The notes beneath the pieces were generated by a model, which worked only from the letters and a program-made list of their open reading frames with translations, had not been told where the DNA came from and did not search any database. The position numbers and the translations under genes were made by a program. This document shows positions 26,705-36,043 of a stretch of 64,000 nucleotides of DNA, in pieces (position 1 is the stretch's first letter; each line of letters opens with the position of its first letter). This stretch comes from Sulfitobacter mediterraneus (lineage in GTDB: Bacteria; Pseudomonadota; Alphaproteobacteria; Rhodobacterales; Rhodobacteraceae). Location of the stretch: NCBI RefSeq assembly GCF_003054325.1, contig NZ_QBKU01000013.1:1-64000 (forward strand). The letters are read 5' to 3'.

Positions 26705-27757
26705 ATGGCTAAACCGTCCTATATCCCATCGCTTGACGGACTTCGCGCGGTTTCCATCGCGCTGGTGTTCTTGAGCCACGTCGGCTTTGGACATGTTGTG
26801 CCGGGTGGTTTTGGGGTCACGATTTTCTTTTTCCTGTCCGGTTATCTGATCACCACATTGATGACCCGCGAATGGGATCAACATGGGTCCATCGCAATGA
26901 GGGCGTTCTACCTACGCCGTATCGTCCGGCTCAGCCCGCCAATCTTGTTCGTGCTTTTGGTCAGTGCGCTGCTGGTTTGGGCCGGATGGGCCGAAGGGCG
27001 TTTGGATATCCGAACCATCAGCAGTCAGATCTTCTTTTATTATAACTACTTCTCACTTTATGCGCCTGATCCGGCCACGGTGAATGGGTTGGGCATCCTT
27101 TGGTCCCTCGCGGTTGAGGAACATTTCTACCTGATCTGGCCGACGCTGTTCATTCTGTTGGTCAATACAAGGTTCGAAATCCGCTATTTGCTGGTGCTGT
27201 TGATGGCCGTGGTGGTTTGGCGGGCGATCAGGGTCTTTGGCCTCGGGACGGATGAATGGACGATCTACATCTCAACAGACACCCGCCTCGACAGCCTGCT
27301 GTATGGGTGTTTGCTGGCGATGCTGACATGGCGCGGCCACGCTGATCGGTTGTTTGGCCCATCCCTGCCGGTCCGCCTGGTGTGGCTCGGCGGGGCTGTT
27401 GTTGCGCTGTTGGTGTGTTTGTCGATCCGCGATGAGACCTTCCGCTCCATCCCGCGCTACAGCTTGCAGGGTTTGGCGTTGATGCCCATATTCCACTACG
27501 CTGTGACGCAGCCCTCCGACCTTTGGTTCCGGCCCTTGAACTGGGCACCGCTGCGCAAGATCGGGCAATGGTCATTCACGATCTATTTGATCCATTACGT
27601 TATCATCGAGGCGCTGATCTATTCCGGCTTTGCCGCGCTGGGCGATTGGACATTGGTCGTGACCTCGGCTGCGCTCTCGGCGGCATTTGCTGCGGCGACC
27701 TATCGCTGGCTTGAAAAACCGTTTCATCCGCTGCGACGGCGGCTCACGGGACATTGA
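26705..27757 (+). CDS. Acyltransferase-3 (OafA-like) membrane protein
   Basis: A 350-residue membrane O-acyltransferase with about ten transmembrane helices. The N-terminus IPSLDGLRAVSIALVFLSHV holds the family's Arg and His, FFFLSGYLITTLM and RIVRLSPPI follow, and WSLAVEEHFYLIWP is the signature region. It probably acylates a surface sugar or lipid. ATG overlaps nothing upstream; its stop overlaps the start of the SGNH gene (TGATG), so the two work together. Confidence 0.9.
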   Translation: MAKPSYIPSLDGLRAVSIALVFLSHVGFGHVVPGGFGVTIFFFLSGYLITTLMTREWDQHGSIAMRAFYLRRIVRLSPPILFVLLVSALLVWAGWAEGRLDIRTISSQIFFYYNYFSLYAPDPATVNGLGILWSLAVEEHFYLIWPTLFILLVNTRFEIRYLLVLLMAVVVWRAIRVFGLGTDEWTIYISTDTRLDSLLYGCLLAMLTWRGHADRLFGPSLPVRLVWLGGAVVALLVCLSIRDETFRSIPRYSLQGLALMPIFHYAVTQPSDLWFRPLNWAPLRKIGQWSFTIYLIHYVIIEALIYSGFAALGDWTLVVTSAALSAAFAAATYRWLEKPFHPLRRRLTGH

Positions 27758-28686
27758 TGAACAGGCCCGCCTTGTCATATCTGGCCGCAACTGCGGCGCT
27801 TGCGCTGGTCGCGGCGGAATGTGCCTTGCGTTGGGGGATTGGTCTTGGTGATCCGCCGCTGGCCCGGATGGACCGGGCAACGGAATACGAACTGGTGCCA
27901 TCGGCGAGCTATCGGCGCTGGGGCAATACCATTTCGATCAACGCCAACGGAATGCGCGCGCCAGACCATCCCGATACCCCCGCCAGCGATGAACGTCATC
28001 TGCTTTTGGTCGGGGACAGTGTTGTTTATGGCGGTCACTTTCTGGATCAAACAGAGACGATATCGGCGCAATTGCGGCGCGCGTTTGAGGCTGATCCAGA
28101 TCTGGACGGCTGCATCATTCGAGTGCTGCCCATGGCGGTGTCCAGTTGGGGCCCGATCAATCAGGCGGCGTTCTTGGCCGAGCGGGGCACATTTGGATCC
28201 AGTGTCGCGGGCATCGTGGTTTCCGCCCATGATCTTTACGACGTTCCGCAAACCGCCTCGGACATTCTGCCCTATCGCCAGGCACCATCCTGGTCGGCCA
28301 TCGGCGATGCGGTTCAGGCCGTCATTGAGCGTAGACAACAGGCGGCACATGCGGGGGCGGATCTGGCACCACTGGAGGAGCGTGAAAGACAAAGTCTAGA
28401 AGCGCTGGACCGGATGGCGATGATGTTGAGGGATCAGGGCGTGCACCCTTTCCTGATCTATCACCCCACCCAACAAGAACGCGGCGGCACGGTGAAACCG
28501 GCAAAGGCAAGGTTTGCGCAATGGTCACGCAGCCAAGATATTTCCTTGATAGATCTGGGCGATGTTCGGATGCAGGTGGGGGACTATCGCGATGACATTC
28601 ATCCAGCGGCACCCGGCGCGGGCCGCATTGCACGTCATTTGGCGCCGGTTTTGGCCACGGCCTTGCAGCCTTGCAACGACAGTTGA
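27757..28686 (+). CDS. SGNH/GDSL hydrolase-like protein
   Basis: 309 residues with an N-terminal hydrophobic segment (about 6-24; signal anchor). The block LLLVGDSVVYGG puts Asp87-Ser88 where SGNH enzymes have the nucleophile, and DDIHP at 279-283 supplies the Asp-x-x-His pair of block V. It starts within the stop codon of the acyltransferase-3 gene. OafA-type acyltransferases are often fused to an SGNH domain; here the same pair is encoded by two coupled genes. An O-acetyl transfer or esterase role at the periplasmic face is inferred. Confidence 0.75.
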   Translation: MNRPALSYLAATAALALVAAECALRWGIGLGDPPLARMDRATEYELVPSASYRRWGNTISINANGMRAPDHPDTPASDERHLLLVGDSVVYGGHFLDQTETISAQLRRAFEADPDLDGCIIRVLPMAVSSWGPINQAAFLAERGTFGSSVAGIVVSAHDLYDVPQTASDILPYRQAPSWSAIGDAVQAVIERRQQAAHAGADLAPLEERERQSLEALDRMAMMLRDQGVHPFLIYHPTQQERGGTVKPAKARFAQWSRSQDISLIDLGDVRMQVGDYRDDIHPAAPGAGRIARHLAPVLATALQPCNDS

Positions 28687-28708
28687 TTGACGCTGATCAC
28701 CGCTGAGA

Positions 28709-29134
28709 TCAGACCGTAATCTTCGACAGCAGCTTTAGCAGCAGCGCCCCGTCTTCTGTCTCAAGCAATCCGTTCAACGCGCCGTCTTGTTCCTCGACGT
28801 CCTTGCGAATGTCGAGCATCCGAATGCGCCCCAAATGGGTCAGCAGCAGATTGATTTCGCGTTGGTCGCTCTGCGAGATTTGGCGATGAACCAGACCATC
28901 GGAAACCATGCGATCCACCAGTTTGCTGAGCGTTGGCGGGTTGATCAACGCCTTGCTGGCCAGCGCGCCCATGGTCAGCCGCTCGCCCGCATCCAGACAT
29001 TCCATCACGCGCCAGGCTTCGATCTGAATCCCGTGCTTTTTCAGCTGCGCCGTCATCCGTTGATTGACCGAACGATGCGCGGCCGCCACGGCATAGGAAA
29101 TATGCGTTTCAAACGAACTGGTCTGCTCAGACAT
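28709..29134 (-). CDS. MarR-family transcriptional regulator
   Basis: A 141-residue winged-helix regulator. AGERLTMGALASKALINPPT and LSKLVDRMVSDGLVHRQISQ form the HTH, and SDQREINLLLTHLGRIRM the wing. ATG 29134 has GGTGA upstream. It is divergent from the AmiC-like gene and the amide cluster, 127 bases away, and is the best candidate repressor for that cluster. Confidence 0.9.
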   Translation of the reverse strand: MSEQTSSFETHISYAVAAAHRSVNQRMTAQLKKHGIQIEAWRVMECLDAGERLTMGALASKALINPPTLSKLVDRMVSDGLVHRQISQSDQREINLLLTHLGRIRMLDIRKDVEEQDGALNGLLETEDGALLLKLLSKITV

Positions 29135-29261
29135 GTCTATCACCAATGATCACTGACCTGAATTTAGTTGACTTGGAAAGCAAATTCAATTGCAATGTGC
29201 CACCAAGCTTGCATCAAGCGCACATCGCAGAGGGGGAGGGACGCTGCGACACGACGTGACC

Positions 29262-30356
29262 ATGCCAATGGAACTCGCTGACTTCCGCGAGAATGGACAG
29301 TTTCACGCAAGTGGTGTCTATCGCGTTGCGCTATTGATCCCCCTTTGCGGGGCGGCGGGCATCTGGGCACCGTCCTGCATCTCCAGCGCGCAGGTTGCCG
29401 TGGCCGAGCTGAACAAGGCCGACGGGATCGACGGGCGCAAGGTGCAGCTGATCATGATTGACGCCGCGGTTGAGGCCGGGGAGCCAATCGAAGAGATCGT
29501 AAACGACTTGATTGATCTGGGTGCAATCGACGCGATTGTCGGCATGCACCTCAGCGCGATCCGGCAACGCCTGTCCAAGGTCGTGCGCCAGCGCATTCCC
29601 TATATCTATACGCCGCTCTATGAAGGCGGTGAAACCACGGCGGGCCTCTTTGCCATTGGCGAAACCCCAAAAGAACAACTCGGCCCCGCAATGGTGTTCA
29701 TGCAAAAGCGGTTCAAGCCCCGCAAATGGGCGTTGATCGGCAATGATTATGTCTGGCCGCGCAGTTCACATGATTATGCGAAATCCTGCCTCAAACAGAT
29801 GAACGTTGATCTGGCGATGGAATGCTACGTGCCGTTTGGCCTGTCGAATATGAGCGGTCTGGTCTCACAACTCGAAGCCTCGGGCGCGGATGCGGTACTG
29901 GTGTCATTGGTGGGTCAAGATGCGGTGATGTTCAATCGCACCTTCGGGCGGCGCGGGCTTCATAAAAACATCGTCCGGCTTTCCACCGCGCTAGAAGAGA
30001 ATGGGCTGATGGCCTGCGGCAGGGGCAATCTGGAGCGTCTGTTTTCAGTGTCTTCGTATTTTGGCTCTATTTCCAATGACGAAAATGCCGCCTTTAAGGA
30101 ACGGTATTACGGGATGCACGGCGATACCGCACCGGCGCTGAATGCCCTGGGGCAATCGACCTATGAGGGGCTGCACTACCTTGCCGGATTGATTGGCCAG
30201 TTCGGTGATGTCTGGCAGCAAAAATCAACCCGCGACCAACTGCCTGTCAGCTATGCCAGCGGACGCAACTTCACACATTCGCCCGCTCTGAGGCGCCCAT
30301 CTGTTTACATGGCGCGGGCCGATGGTGTTCAATTTTGCGACTTCAAGCTTCTGTAA
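29262..30356 (+). CDS. AmiC/UrtA-like binding protein without clear signal peptide
   Basis: About 364 residues of type I periplasmic-binding fold of the AmiC/FmdD/UrtA group (YRVALLIPLCGAAGIWAPSC, IPYIYTPLYEGGETT, WALIGNDYVWPR, GLSNMSGLVSQLEASGADAV). The N-terminus is charged, without a hydrophobic signal sequence, so it may stay in the cytoplasm as a ligand sensor, as AmiC does for AmiR in Pseudomonas. Start is uncertain: frame is open from 29190, GTG 29256 and ATG 29262 are candidates, and a purine-rich GGGGGAGGG lies at 29231-29239. No AmiR-type antiterminator gene is present. It begins the amide-import cluster. Confidence 0.75.
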   Translation: MPMELADFRENGQFHASGVYRVALLIPLCGAAGIWAPSCISSAQVAVAELNKADGIDGRKVQLIMIDAAVEAGEPIEEIVNDLIDLGAIDAIVGMHLSAIRQRLSKVVRQRIPYIYTPLYEGGETTAGLFAIGETPKEQLGPAMVFMQKRFKPRKWALIGNDYVWPRSSHDYAKSCLKQMNVDLAMECYVPFGLSNMSGLVSQLEASGADAVLVSLVGQDAVMFNRTFGRRGLHKNIVRLSTALEENGLMACGRGNLERLFSVSSYFGSISNDENAAFKERYYGMHGDTAPALNALGQSTYEGLHYLAGLIGQFGDVWQQKSTRDQLPVSYASGRNFTHSPALRRPSVYMARADGVQFCDFKLL

Positions 30357-30471
30357 ACAAACAAAAAATGAAATTAACTTTCCATTTCAAATAAAATACT
30401 TGAACTGGAAACTAATCTCCCCCACCGTAAAGCAACAGAATCGTGCAGGCCATCTGAGCGCTGCGTGACAG

Positions 30472-32097
30472 GTGGGGGAATTTGCTTTGTATTGGGCGCT
30501 AGCTGTTGTCATTTTTATCGTCGCGGTCTTGGTCGGCATTTGGTTTTTTCAGCGGTTTTACGCGAAGGCCACGCTTGAAACGGCGCTTGTTCGAACCGGA
30601 ATGGGCGGTCGCCGTGTGCTGACTGACGGGGGCTGTTTGGCCCTGCCGATCCTGCATCAGGTGCAACGGGTCTCCATGCAGACCGCAGCCACCGAAATTG
30701 TCCGCAGTGGCCGTGAGGCAGTGCTGACCGCCGATCAATTGCGGGCCGATATCGCAATGGAGTTTGAACTGCGTGTCGCCCCTGACACGGACAGGATTGC
30801 AACGGCAGCGCAAGCCTTTGGTCATCGGATCGCCCGCAGCGGTGATGCGATTGCAGAGGTGCTCTCCGGTGCCTTGATTAATGCCGTACACAGCGCCGCA
30901 GCGGCGCGTGCACTGACAGACATCCATCTCAACCGCGCCGAATTTACCAAGGATGTGGCGGACATGGTCGCAGATCATGCCGACCGGCTTGGGCTGGCAC
31001 TGGTGTCGGCCTCGCTGATTTCGGTGGATCAAAGTGATCTGTCGGGCCGCGACGAAAACAATGCCTTCAACGCAACAGGCATGCGGCGCTTGGCCGAATT
31101 GGTGGCCGAGGAACGCAAGGCGCGGATCGCCATCGAGACCTCAACCGAAGTCGCGGTGCGCGAACACCGCCTGTCCCAGCATCAACGCCAGATTGAGCTG
31201 CAAAAGGCGGAACGTGAGGCAGAGATCGCCCAGCAAGAACACCTTGCCCGCCTTGAGGCCGAAGCCGAAAGCCGCTCTGCCCAGACCCGTGCCGAGGCGC
31301 ACCGCGCGTCAGAGGCTGTCCGGATCGCCGAGGAACGCCTGACCAAATCCGCACAGGTCGCCAATGACGAGGCGTTGCGCAAAGCCGAGATGACCGCATT
31401 GATGGAGCTGGAAGAGGCAAAGATTGCCAACAACATCAAGCTGTCTCAGGCCCGCACCAAAGAGGCCAAGTCCAAAGCGGACGAAGAGGAAGCCCGTATT
31501 CAGGTGATCCTCGCCGCCGAAAACGTGCAGGCCCAGAAAGAACGCGCCATTGCCCAACGCGAACGGGAGATTGCCAAACTCAAGCAAGAGCGCGACATCG
31601 AACTTGAAGACGCCCGCGTGCAAAGTGATGTCAGCACCCTGCTGGCCCGTGCCCAAGCTGACGCCGCCGCCAAAACCGCTGCCGCCAGCGCCGACAAAGA
31701 AGCCATGGAAGCGCAAGCCGCAGGTCAAGCCGCGCTGAATACGGCGGAAAACACGCTGAGCGATGCAGTGATCCGCATGCGCCTCGAAGAGCGCAAGCTC
31801 GACCGGATGCCCGAGATTATGACCCAGATGATGAAGCCCGTCGAAAAGATCGACTCGATCCGCATCAACCAGATCGGCGGCATGGGCAGCGGCGGCACCG
31901 GCCAGACCGAGGGTGTCGACGGAGCTTTTGGTGCGGCGATGGACCAGATCCTCGGCATGGCCGTACGCCTGCCCGCGATGAAACAGATGGGCGATGAAAT
32001 AGGCCTTGATTTCGACCCCAACATCGCAGGCCGCACGGCGGATTATGCCAACCGGATAAAGGCAAAAGACGATCCGAAACCCAAAGACAAAGAGTGA
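30472..32097 (+). CDS. Flotillin-like SPFH-domain membrane protein
   Basis: Up to 541 residues. An N-terminal membrane segment (about 6-26) is followed by an SPFH/band-7 domain (about 30-210; GGRRVLTDGGCLALPILHQV, TADQLRADIAMEFELRV), then a long Glu/Ala/Arg-rich coiled coil (about 220-440) and a Gly-rich tail. This is the YqiK/flotillin architecture, which organises membrane microdomains. The upstream GTG at 30472 gives this length, but TTG 30487 has GGGGGA at ideal spacing and gives 536 residues. It lies between the AmiC-like gene and the importer in the same direction, an unusual companion. Confidence 0.88.
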   Translation: MGEFALYWALAVVIFIVAVLVGIWFFQRFYAKATLETALVRTGMGGRRVLTDGGCLALPILHQVQRVSMQTAATEIVRSGREAVLTADQLRADIAMEFELRVAPDTDRIATAAQAFGHRIARSGDAIAEVLSGALINAVHSAAAARALTDIHLNRAEFTKDVADMVADHADRLGLALVSASLISVDQSDLSGRDENNAFNATGMRRLAELVAEERKARIAIETSTEVAVREHRLSQHQRQIELQKAEREAEIAQQEHLARLEAEAESRSAQTRAEAHRASEAVRIAEERLTKSAQVANDEALRKAEMTALMELEEAKIANNIKLSQARTKEAKSKADEEEARIQVILAAENVQAQKERAIAQREREIAKLKQERDIELEDARVQSDVSTLLARAQADAAAKTAAASADKEAMEAQAAGQAALNTAENTLSDAVIRMRLEERKLDRMPEIMTQMMKPVEKIDSIRINQIGGMGSGGTGQTEGVDGAFGAAMDQILGMAVRLPAMKQMGDEIGLDFDPNIAGRTADYANRIKAKDDPKPKDKE

Positions 32098-32148
32098 TCT
32101 AAGTCACCTTTCCACACATCCAACAGTCGTTTAACGGAGGACTTACAC

Positions 32149-33369
32149 ATGTCTCTGAACAGAAGAGATTTCCTTGGCCGCACGGCCGCCTTGACCACAA
32201 CCGCGATGCTGCCCACAGCCGTTTTTGCGGATGGCACCATCAAACTTGGCTCCATTCTGGACGCATCCGGCCCCTTTGACGCCTATGGCAAACCGATGGA
32301 TCAAGCCATGCGCATGGCCGTGTCAGAGATCAACGAAGCGGGCGGTCTGCTGGGCCGTCAGGTTGAGGTCACCGCATATGACACCCAATCGGACATGGCG
32401 CTTTATTCGCAATATGGTCAGCAACTGACCCGCCAGGACAAAGTGGATGTGGTGCACGGCGGCATCCTGTCCGCCTCCCGCGAGGCGATCCGCCAAACCA
32501 TGCGCAAAACCAAGACGCTGTATTTCTACAACGTGCTCTATGAAGGCGGCGTCTGCGACCGGAACATCTTTATCAACGGTGTAACGCCCGCCCAGCAGGT
32601 TGAGGCATTGGTGCCTTTCGCGATGAAAAACTCGGGCAAGAAGGTCTATATCCTTGCCGCTGACTATAACTACGGCCAGATCACCGCACGGTGGATTCAA
32701 AAGTTTGTGGCGGACAACGGCGGCGAAGTGGTCGGCACCGATTTCTTCCCGTTGGATGTGAGCGACTTTGGCTCCACCATCGCCAAAGTCCAGACCGCCG
32801 CCCCCGATCTGGTGATTGCCCCGCTGGTTGGCGGTGCGCATCTGTCCTTTTTCCGTCAGTGGGCTGCTGCCGGCATGAAAGACAAGATTGCACTGGCCTC
32901 GACCACCTTGGGCGTGGGCAACGAACACAAGGTCCTGACCCCCGAAGAGGGCAACGGCATCATGTGCGCCTACAACTACAGCCAGGAACTGGACACGCCG
33001 GAGAACGCCCAGTTCAAGGAAAAATGGGCCGCGATGTTTGATGGCGATCAGTCGATGCACGAGATTGCCGTATCGCATTACCACGGTATCAAAACATGGG
33101 CCGAAGGGGTGCGCAAAGCCGGATCACTTGACCGGATGGCAATCATCGAAGCCTTGGAAACCGGCATTTCGATCATGGGTCCGGGCGGCAAAGTGACGGT
33201 TGATCCTAAGACCCACCACGCCGTTCTGGACGTGCATCTGATGGAAATGCAGGACCAGCAAATGAAGGTGATCGAAACCCTGCCGCAGCGGCAGCCGGTC
33301 GACACCCAAGCGGTTTGCGACCTCAGCGCAAATCCAAATGACAACACGCAGTACGAAATCGAAATCTAA
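32149..33369 (+). CDS. Urt/amide-type ABC transporter substrate-binding protein (Tat signal)
   Basis: A 406-residue Peripla_BP_5 protein related to UrtA and FmdD. The N-terminus NRRDFLGRTAA with following hydrophobic stretch is a twin-arginine signal, cleavage near FADGTIK. Typical blocks are LGSILDASGPFDAYGKPMDQ, FYNVLYEGGVCDRN and YILAADYNYGQITARW. CGGAGG precedes the ATG. Ligand is likely a small amide; it differs clearly from true UrtA at 48981-50261 in the same window. Confidence 0.9.
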   Translation: MSLNRRDFLGRTAALTTTAMLPTAVFADGTIKLGSILDASGPFDAYGKPMDQAMRMAVSEINEAGGLLGRQVEVTAYDTQSDMALYSQYGQQLTRQDKVDVVHGGILSASREAIRQTMRKTKTLYFYNVLYEGGVCDRNIFINGVTPAQQVEALVPFAMKNSGKKVYILAADYNYGQITARWIQKFVADNGGEVVGTDFFPLDVSDFGSTIAKVQTAAPDLVIAPLVGGAHLSFFRQWAAAGMKDKIALASTTLGVGNEHKVLTPEEGNGIMCAYNYSQELDTPENAQFKEKWAAMFDGDQSMHEIAVSHYHGIKTWAEGVRKAGSLDRMAIIEALETGISIMGPGGKVTVDPKTHHAVLDVHLMEMQDQQMKVIETLPQRQPVDTQAVCDLSANPNDNTQYEIEI

Positions 33370-33441
33370 CTGCGTGTTTCTCCCAGGCGGGGTGCCATTG
33401 GTGCCCCGCCATACCCTGAATTCTCATTCAAGCAGGCCTCC

Positions 33442-34308
33442 ATGGATCTCAGTTTTGTCATAGCGGTTGAAGTGCTCTACGCGGTCGCCTCGCTGGTCTT
33501 GATCAGCGCCGGATTGGCCGTGGTTTTTGGCATGATGAAGGTCATCAATCTGGCACATGGCGAGTTCATGATGCTGGGCGGCTATACGACCATCACCGCC
33601 GTGGGGCTGGGCGTGAATGTCTTTATTGCAATGCTGGTGATTGCGCCCTTGGTGGTGGGGCTGATCGGGTTGATTGTGGAACGATTGGTGATCCGGCACC
33701 TTTATGGGCGACTGGTTGATACAATGTTGGCCACATGGGGCCTCAGCCTTGTGTTCATTGGTCTGGCCACGATGATCTTTGGCAACACCACCACCGGTAT
33801 CTCGACCCCGATCCCCGGTTTTGCCGTGGGGGACTATCAAATCAGCGGCTATAACTTCTTTATCATTGTGGTGGCTGTCGTTTTGGTGATCGCGATGCTG
33901 GCGGTGCTGCGCGGCACCCGCGCGGGGCTGATTGCACGCGGCACGATGCAGCGGGCCGATATGGCCGCCGCCCTCGGCTACAGCCCGGACCGCATCTATA
34001 TGGCGACGTTTTTCTGCGGCTCTGCCCTGTCGGGATTGGCGGGCGCGGTGCTTGCGCCGTTGGTTGGCTTGGTGCCGACATCGGGCGGCGCTTACATCGC
34101 CAAAGCTTTCATCACGGTGATCGCTGGCGGCCCTTCGCTGATTGCAGGCTTGCTGAGTTCGGCCACCTCCTTTGGCGTCGTCAATCAAGTGTTCACCTTT
34201 GCGATCTCTCCGGTGATTGGTGAGGTGGCGCTGCTTGTTGCGGCTGTTATCCTGCTTCGGCTGATGCCGCAGGGGATCACAGGCCGCTTTTTCAAAGGTA
34301 AACTGTGA
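33442..34308 (+). CDS. Urt/Liv-type ABC permease (LivH/UrtB-like)
   Basis: A 288-residue branched-chain-type permease with about eight helices. VVFGMMKVINLAHGEFMMLG is the hallmark of this family, and MQRADMAAALGYSPDRIYMA is the cytoplasmic coupling loop. It lacks the large periplasmic N-terminal extension found in the true UrtB at 46959-48914. The stop overlaps the next permease start. Confidence 0.93.
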   Translation: MDLSFVIAVEVLYAVASLVLISAGLAVVFGMMKVINLAHGEFMMLGGYTTITAVGLGVNVFIAMLVIAPLVVGLIGLIVERLVIRHLYGRLVDTMLATWGLSLVFIGLATMIFGNTTTGISTPIPGFAVGDYQISGYNFFIIVVAVVLVIAMLAVLRGTRAGLIARGTMQRADMAAALGYSPDRIYMATFFCGSALSGLAGAVLAPLVGLVPTSGGAYIAKAFITVIAGGPSLIAGLLSSATSFGVVNQVFTFAISPVIGEVALLVAAVILLRLMPQGITGRFFKGKL

Positions 34309-35333
34309 TGGAGCGGTCATTGGGAAAAGACATCACCGCCACTTTGATCGTGTCGGCGCTGCTGATCTGGCTGCTGCCGATGATGGTTGCGACCTATACG
34401 CTGACGGTGCTGGTGATCTACGGGATGTTGGGGCTGAGCCTTGGGTTGATCTGGGGCTTCGGCGGGATCTTGTGTTTTGGTCAGGCGGCGTTCTTTGGTC
34501 TTGGCGCATATACCTATGCCATCGCGGCGATCAATTTCGGGGAAAGCACGGTGCCAATGCTCTTGGCGGTGCTGGTGCCGCTGATCTTTGCGGCTGTGCT
34601 GGGCGCGCTGATGTTCTACGGGCGGCTGACGGATGTCTATCTGGGGGTGATCACCCTTGTTGTGACGCTGATCCTGTTCAAATTTGTGAACTCAACCGCA
34701 GGGCCGCAATATGTGATCGGCAACGCGCGACTGGGCGGATACAACGGTATTCCGGGGTTTCAAACACTGAACGTGCCGGGCAATCCGGACGCCTATATCT
34801 GGGGCGATCCGTACTTCTATTTCTGTGCTGTGACGCTGGTGATTGTGTTCTTGCTTGTCACATGGCTGCTGCGCTCGTCCTTTGGCCGGGTCGCCATCGG
34901 TATCCGCGAGAACGAAACCCGCATGGCGCTGATGGGCTATGACGTAGCCGCCCGCAAAACCGTGCTGTTCGCCATTGGCGCGGCCATCGCCGGGCTGGCC
35001 GGGGCGCTTTTTGCGAACTGGGGCGAGATCGTCACCCCGGGGTTGTTCTCGCTGGGCCAATCGGCCGAGATTATCATCTGGTGCATTGTTGGCGGTCTTG
35101 GCACGCGGCTGGGTCCAATTCTGGGCGCGGCGGGTCTGGCTTATCTGAAATTCATGTTGGGCCAGCAAAGCCTGATCGACAACACCTTGATCACCGGGCT
35201 GATCCTTGTGCTGTTCGTACTGTTCCTGCCCAAAGGTCTGGTGCCCGCAGTGGCGGCCCCCTGGAAGGCCAGCTTTGGCCGGGCCCGGCGCCGACCGCAT
35301 GCGCGGCAAAGACGGAAAGCAAGACATGGCTGA
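34308..35333 (+). CDS. Urt/Liv-type ABC permease (LivM/UrtC-like)
   Basis: A 341-residue permease with GLSLGLIWGFGGILCFGQAA near the N-terminus and IRENETRMALMGYDVAARKT as coupling loop, as in LivM/UrtC. ATG 34308 overlaps the previous stop; GTG 34305 is an alternative. A basic tail (RARRRPHARQRRKARHG) extends past the usual end and overlaps the first 8 bases of the ATPase gene. Confidence 0.92.
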   Translation: MERSLGKDITATLIVSALLIWLLPMMVATYTLTVLVIYGMLGLSLGLIWGFGGILCFGQAAFFGLGAYTYAIAAINFGESTVPMLLAVLVPLIFAAVLGALMFYGRLTDVYLGVITLVVTLILFKFVNSTAGPQYVIGNARLGGYNGIPGFQTLNVPGNPDAYIWGDPYFYFCAVTLVIVFLLVTWLLRSSFGRVAIGIRENETRMALMGYDVAARKTVLFAIGAAIAGLAGALFANWGEIVTPGLFSLGQSAEIIIWCIVGGLGTRLGPILGAAGLAYLKFMLGQQSLIDNTLITGLILVLFVLFLPKGLVPAVAAPWKASFGRARRRPHARQRRKARHG

Positions 35334-36042
35334 AACTGTTCTGGAAACCCATGGGCTGACCATGCGCTTTGGCGGGGTCACGGCCAGCGACAATGTGAAT
35401 TTCTCGCTCAAGGCGCGCGAATTGCGCTGTCTGATCGGCCCCAACGGCGCAGGCAAATCCACGTTCTTTAAATGCGTGACCGGCCTTCTGACCCCGACGG
35501 AGGGGCAGGTCTTCATGCGCGGGCAGGACGTCACGGGCTGGCAACCCCACCAGATTGCCTCGCTCGGGGTTGGGATCAAAACCCAGACGCCCAATGTGAT
35601 GGACGCGCTGAGTGTGCATGAAAACATCTGGCTTTCCGCCCGTCGTTTTCATGACGCGGCAGAGGCAAAGGCCCGCACCGATACCATCATCGACAGATTG
35701 GCCTTGGGCGGAATTGCCCGCACTGAATTGGGACAGCTGGCCCATGGTGAACGGCAGCGGGTGGAGCTGGGATTGGTCGCAGTGGCCGATCCGTGGCTTG
35801 TGCTGCTGGATGAACCTGCCGCGGGGATGAGCGCGCAAGACGTGGACCGGATGACCGAAATCATCCACGAACTGACCCGCAGTGCCGCAGTGGTGATTGT
35901 CGAACATGACATGCAATTCATCCGCTCCATCGCGGAGACGGTCACAGTTTTCCATCAAGGGGCCGTCCTGATGGAAGACCATGTCGATCATGTGATGTCT
36001 GATCCGACAGTCCGCGCCGTTTATCTTGGAAAGAAGGCATAA
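35326..36042 (+). CDS. Urt/Liv-type ABC ATPase (LivG/UrtD-like)
   Basis: A 238-residue ATPase with Walker A LIGPNGAGKSTFF, a degenerate signature LAHGERQRVELGLVAVADP in place of LSGGQ, and Walker B LVLLDEPAAGMSAQD, then VEHDMQFIRSIAETVTVFHQ. LAHGE is the usual UrtD variant. ATG 35326 follows GGAAAG; longer frames upstream overlap the permease gene. It ends 2 bases before the ATPase-amidase fusion. Confidence 0.92.
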   Translation: MAETVLETHGLTMRFGGVTASDNVNFSLKARELRCLIGPNGAGKSTFFKCVTGLLTPTEGQVFMRGQDVTGWQPHQIASLGVGIKTQTPNVMDALSVHENIWLSARRFHDAAEAKARTDTIIDRLALGGIARTELGQLAHGERQRVELGLVAVADPWLVLLDEPAAGMSAQDVDRMTEIIHELTRSAAVVIVEHDMQFIRSIAETVTVFHQGAVLMEDHVDHVMSDPTVRAVYLGKKA

Positions 36043-36043
36043 G

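Noticed and set aside
33424..34320. 298-residue minus-strand frame, His/Gln/Arg-rich
   Set aside because: Antisense shadow of the LivH-like permease with no start signal and abnormal composition.
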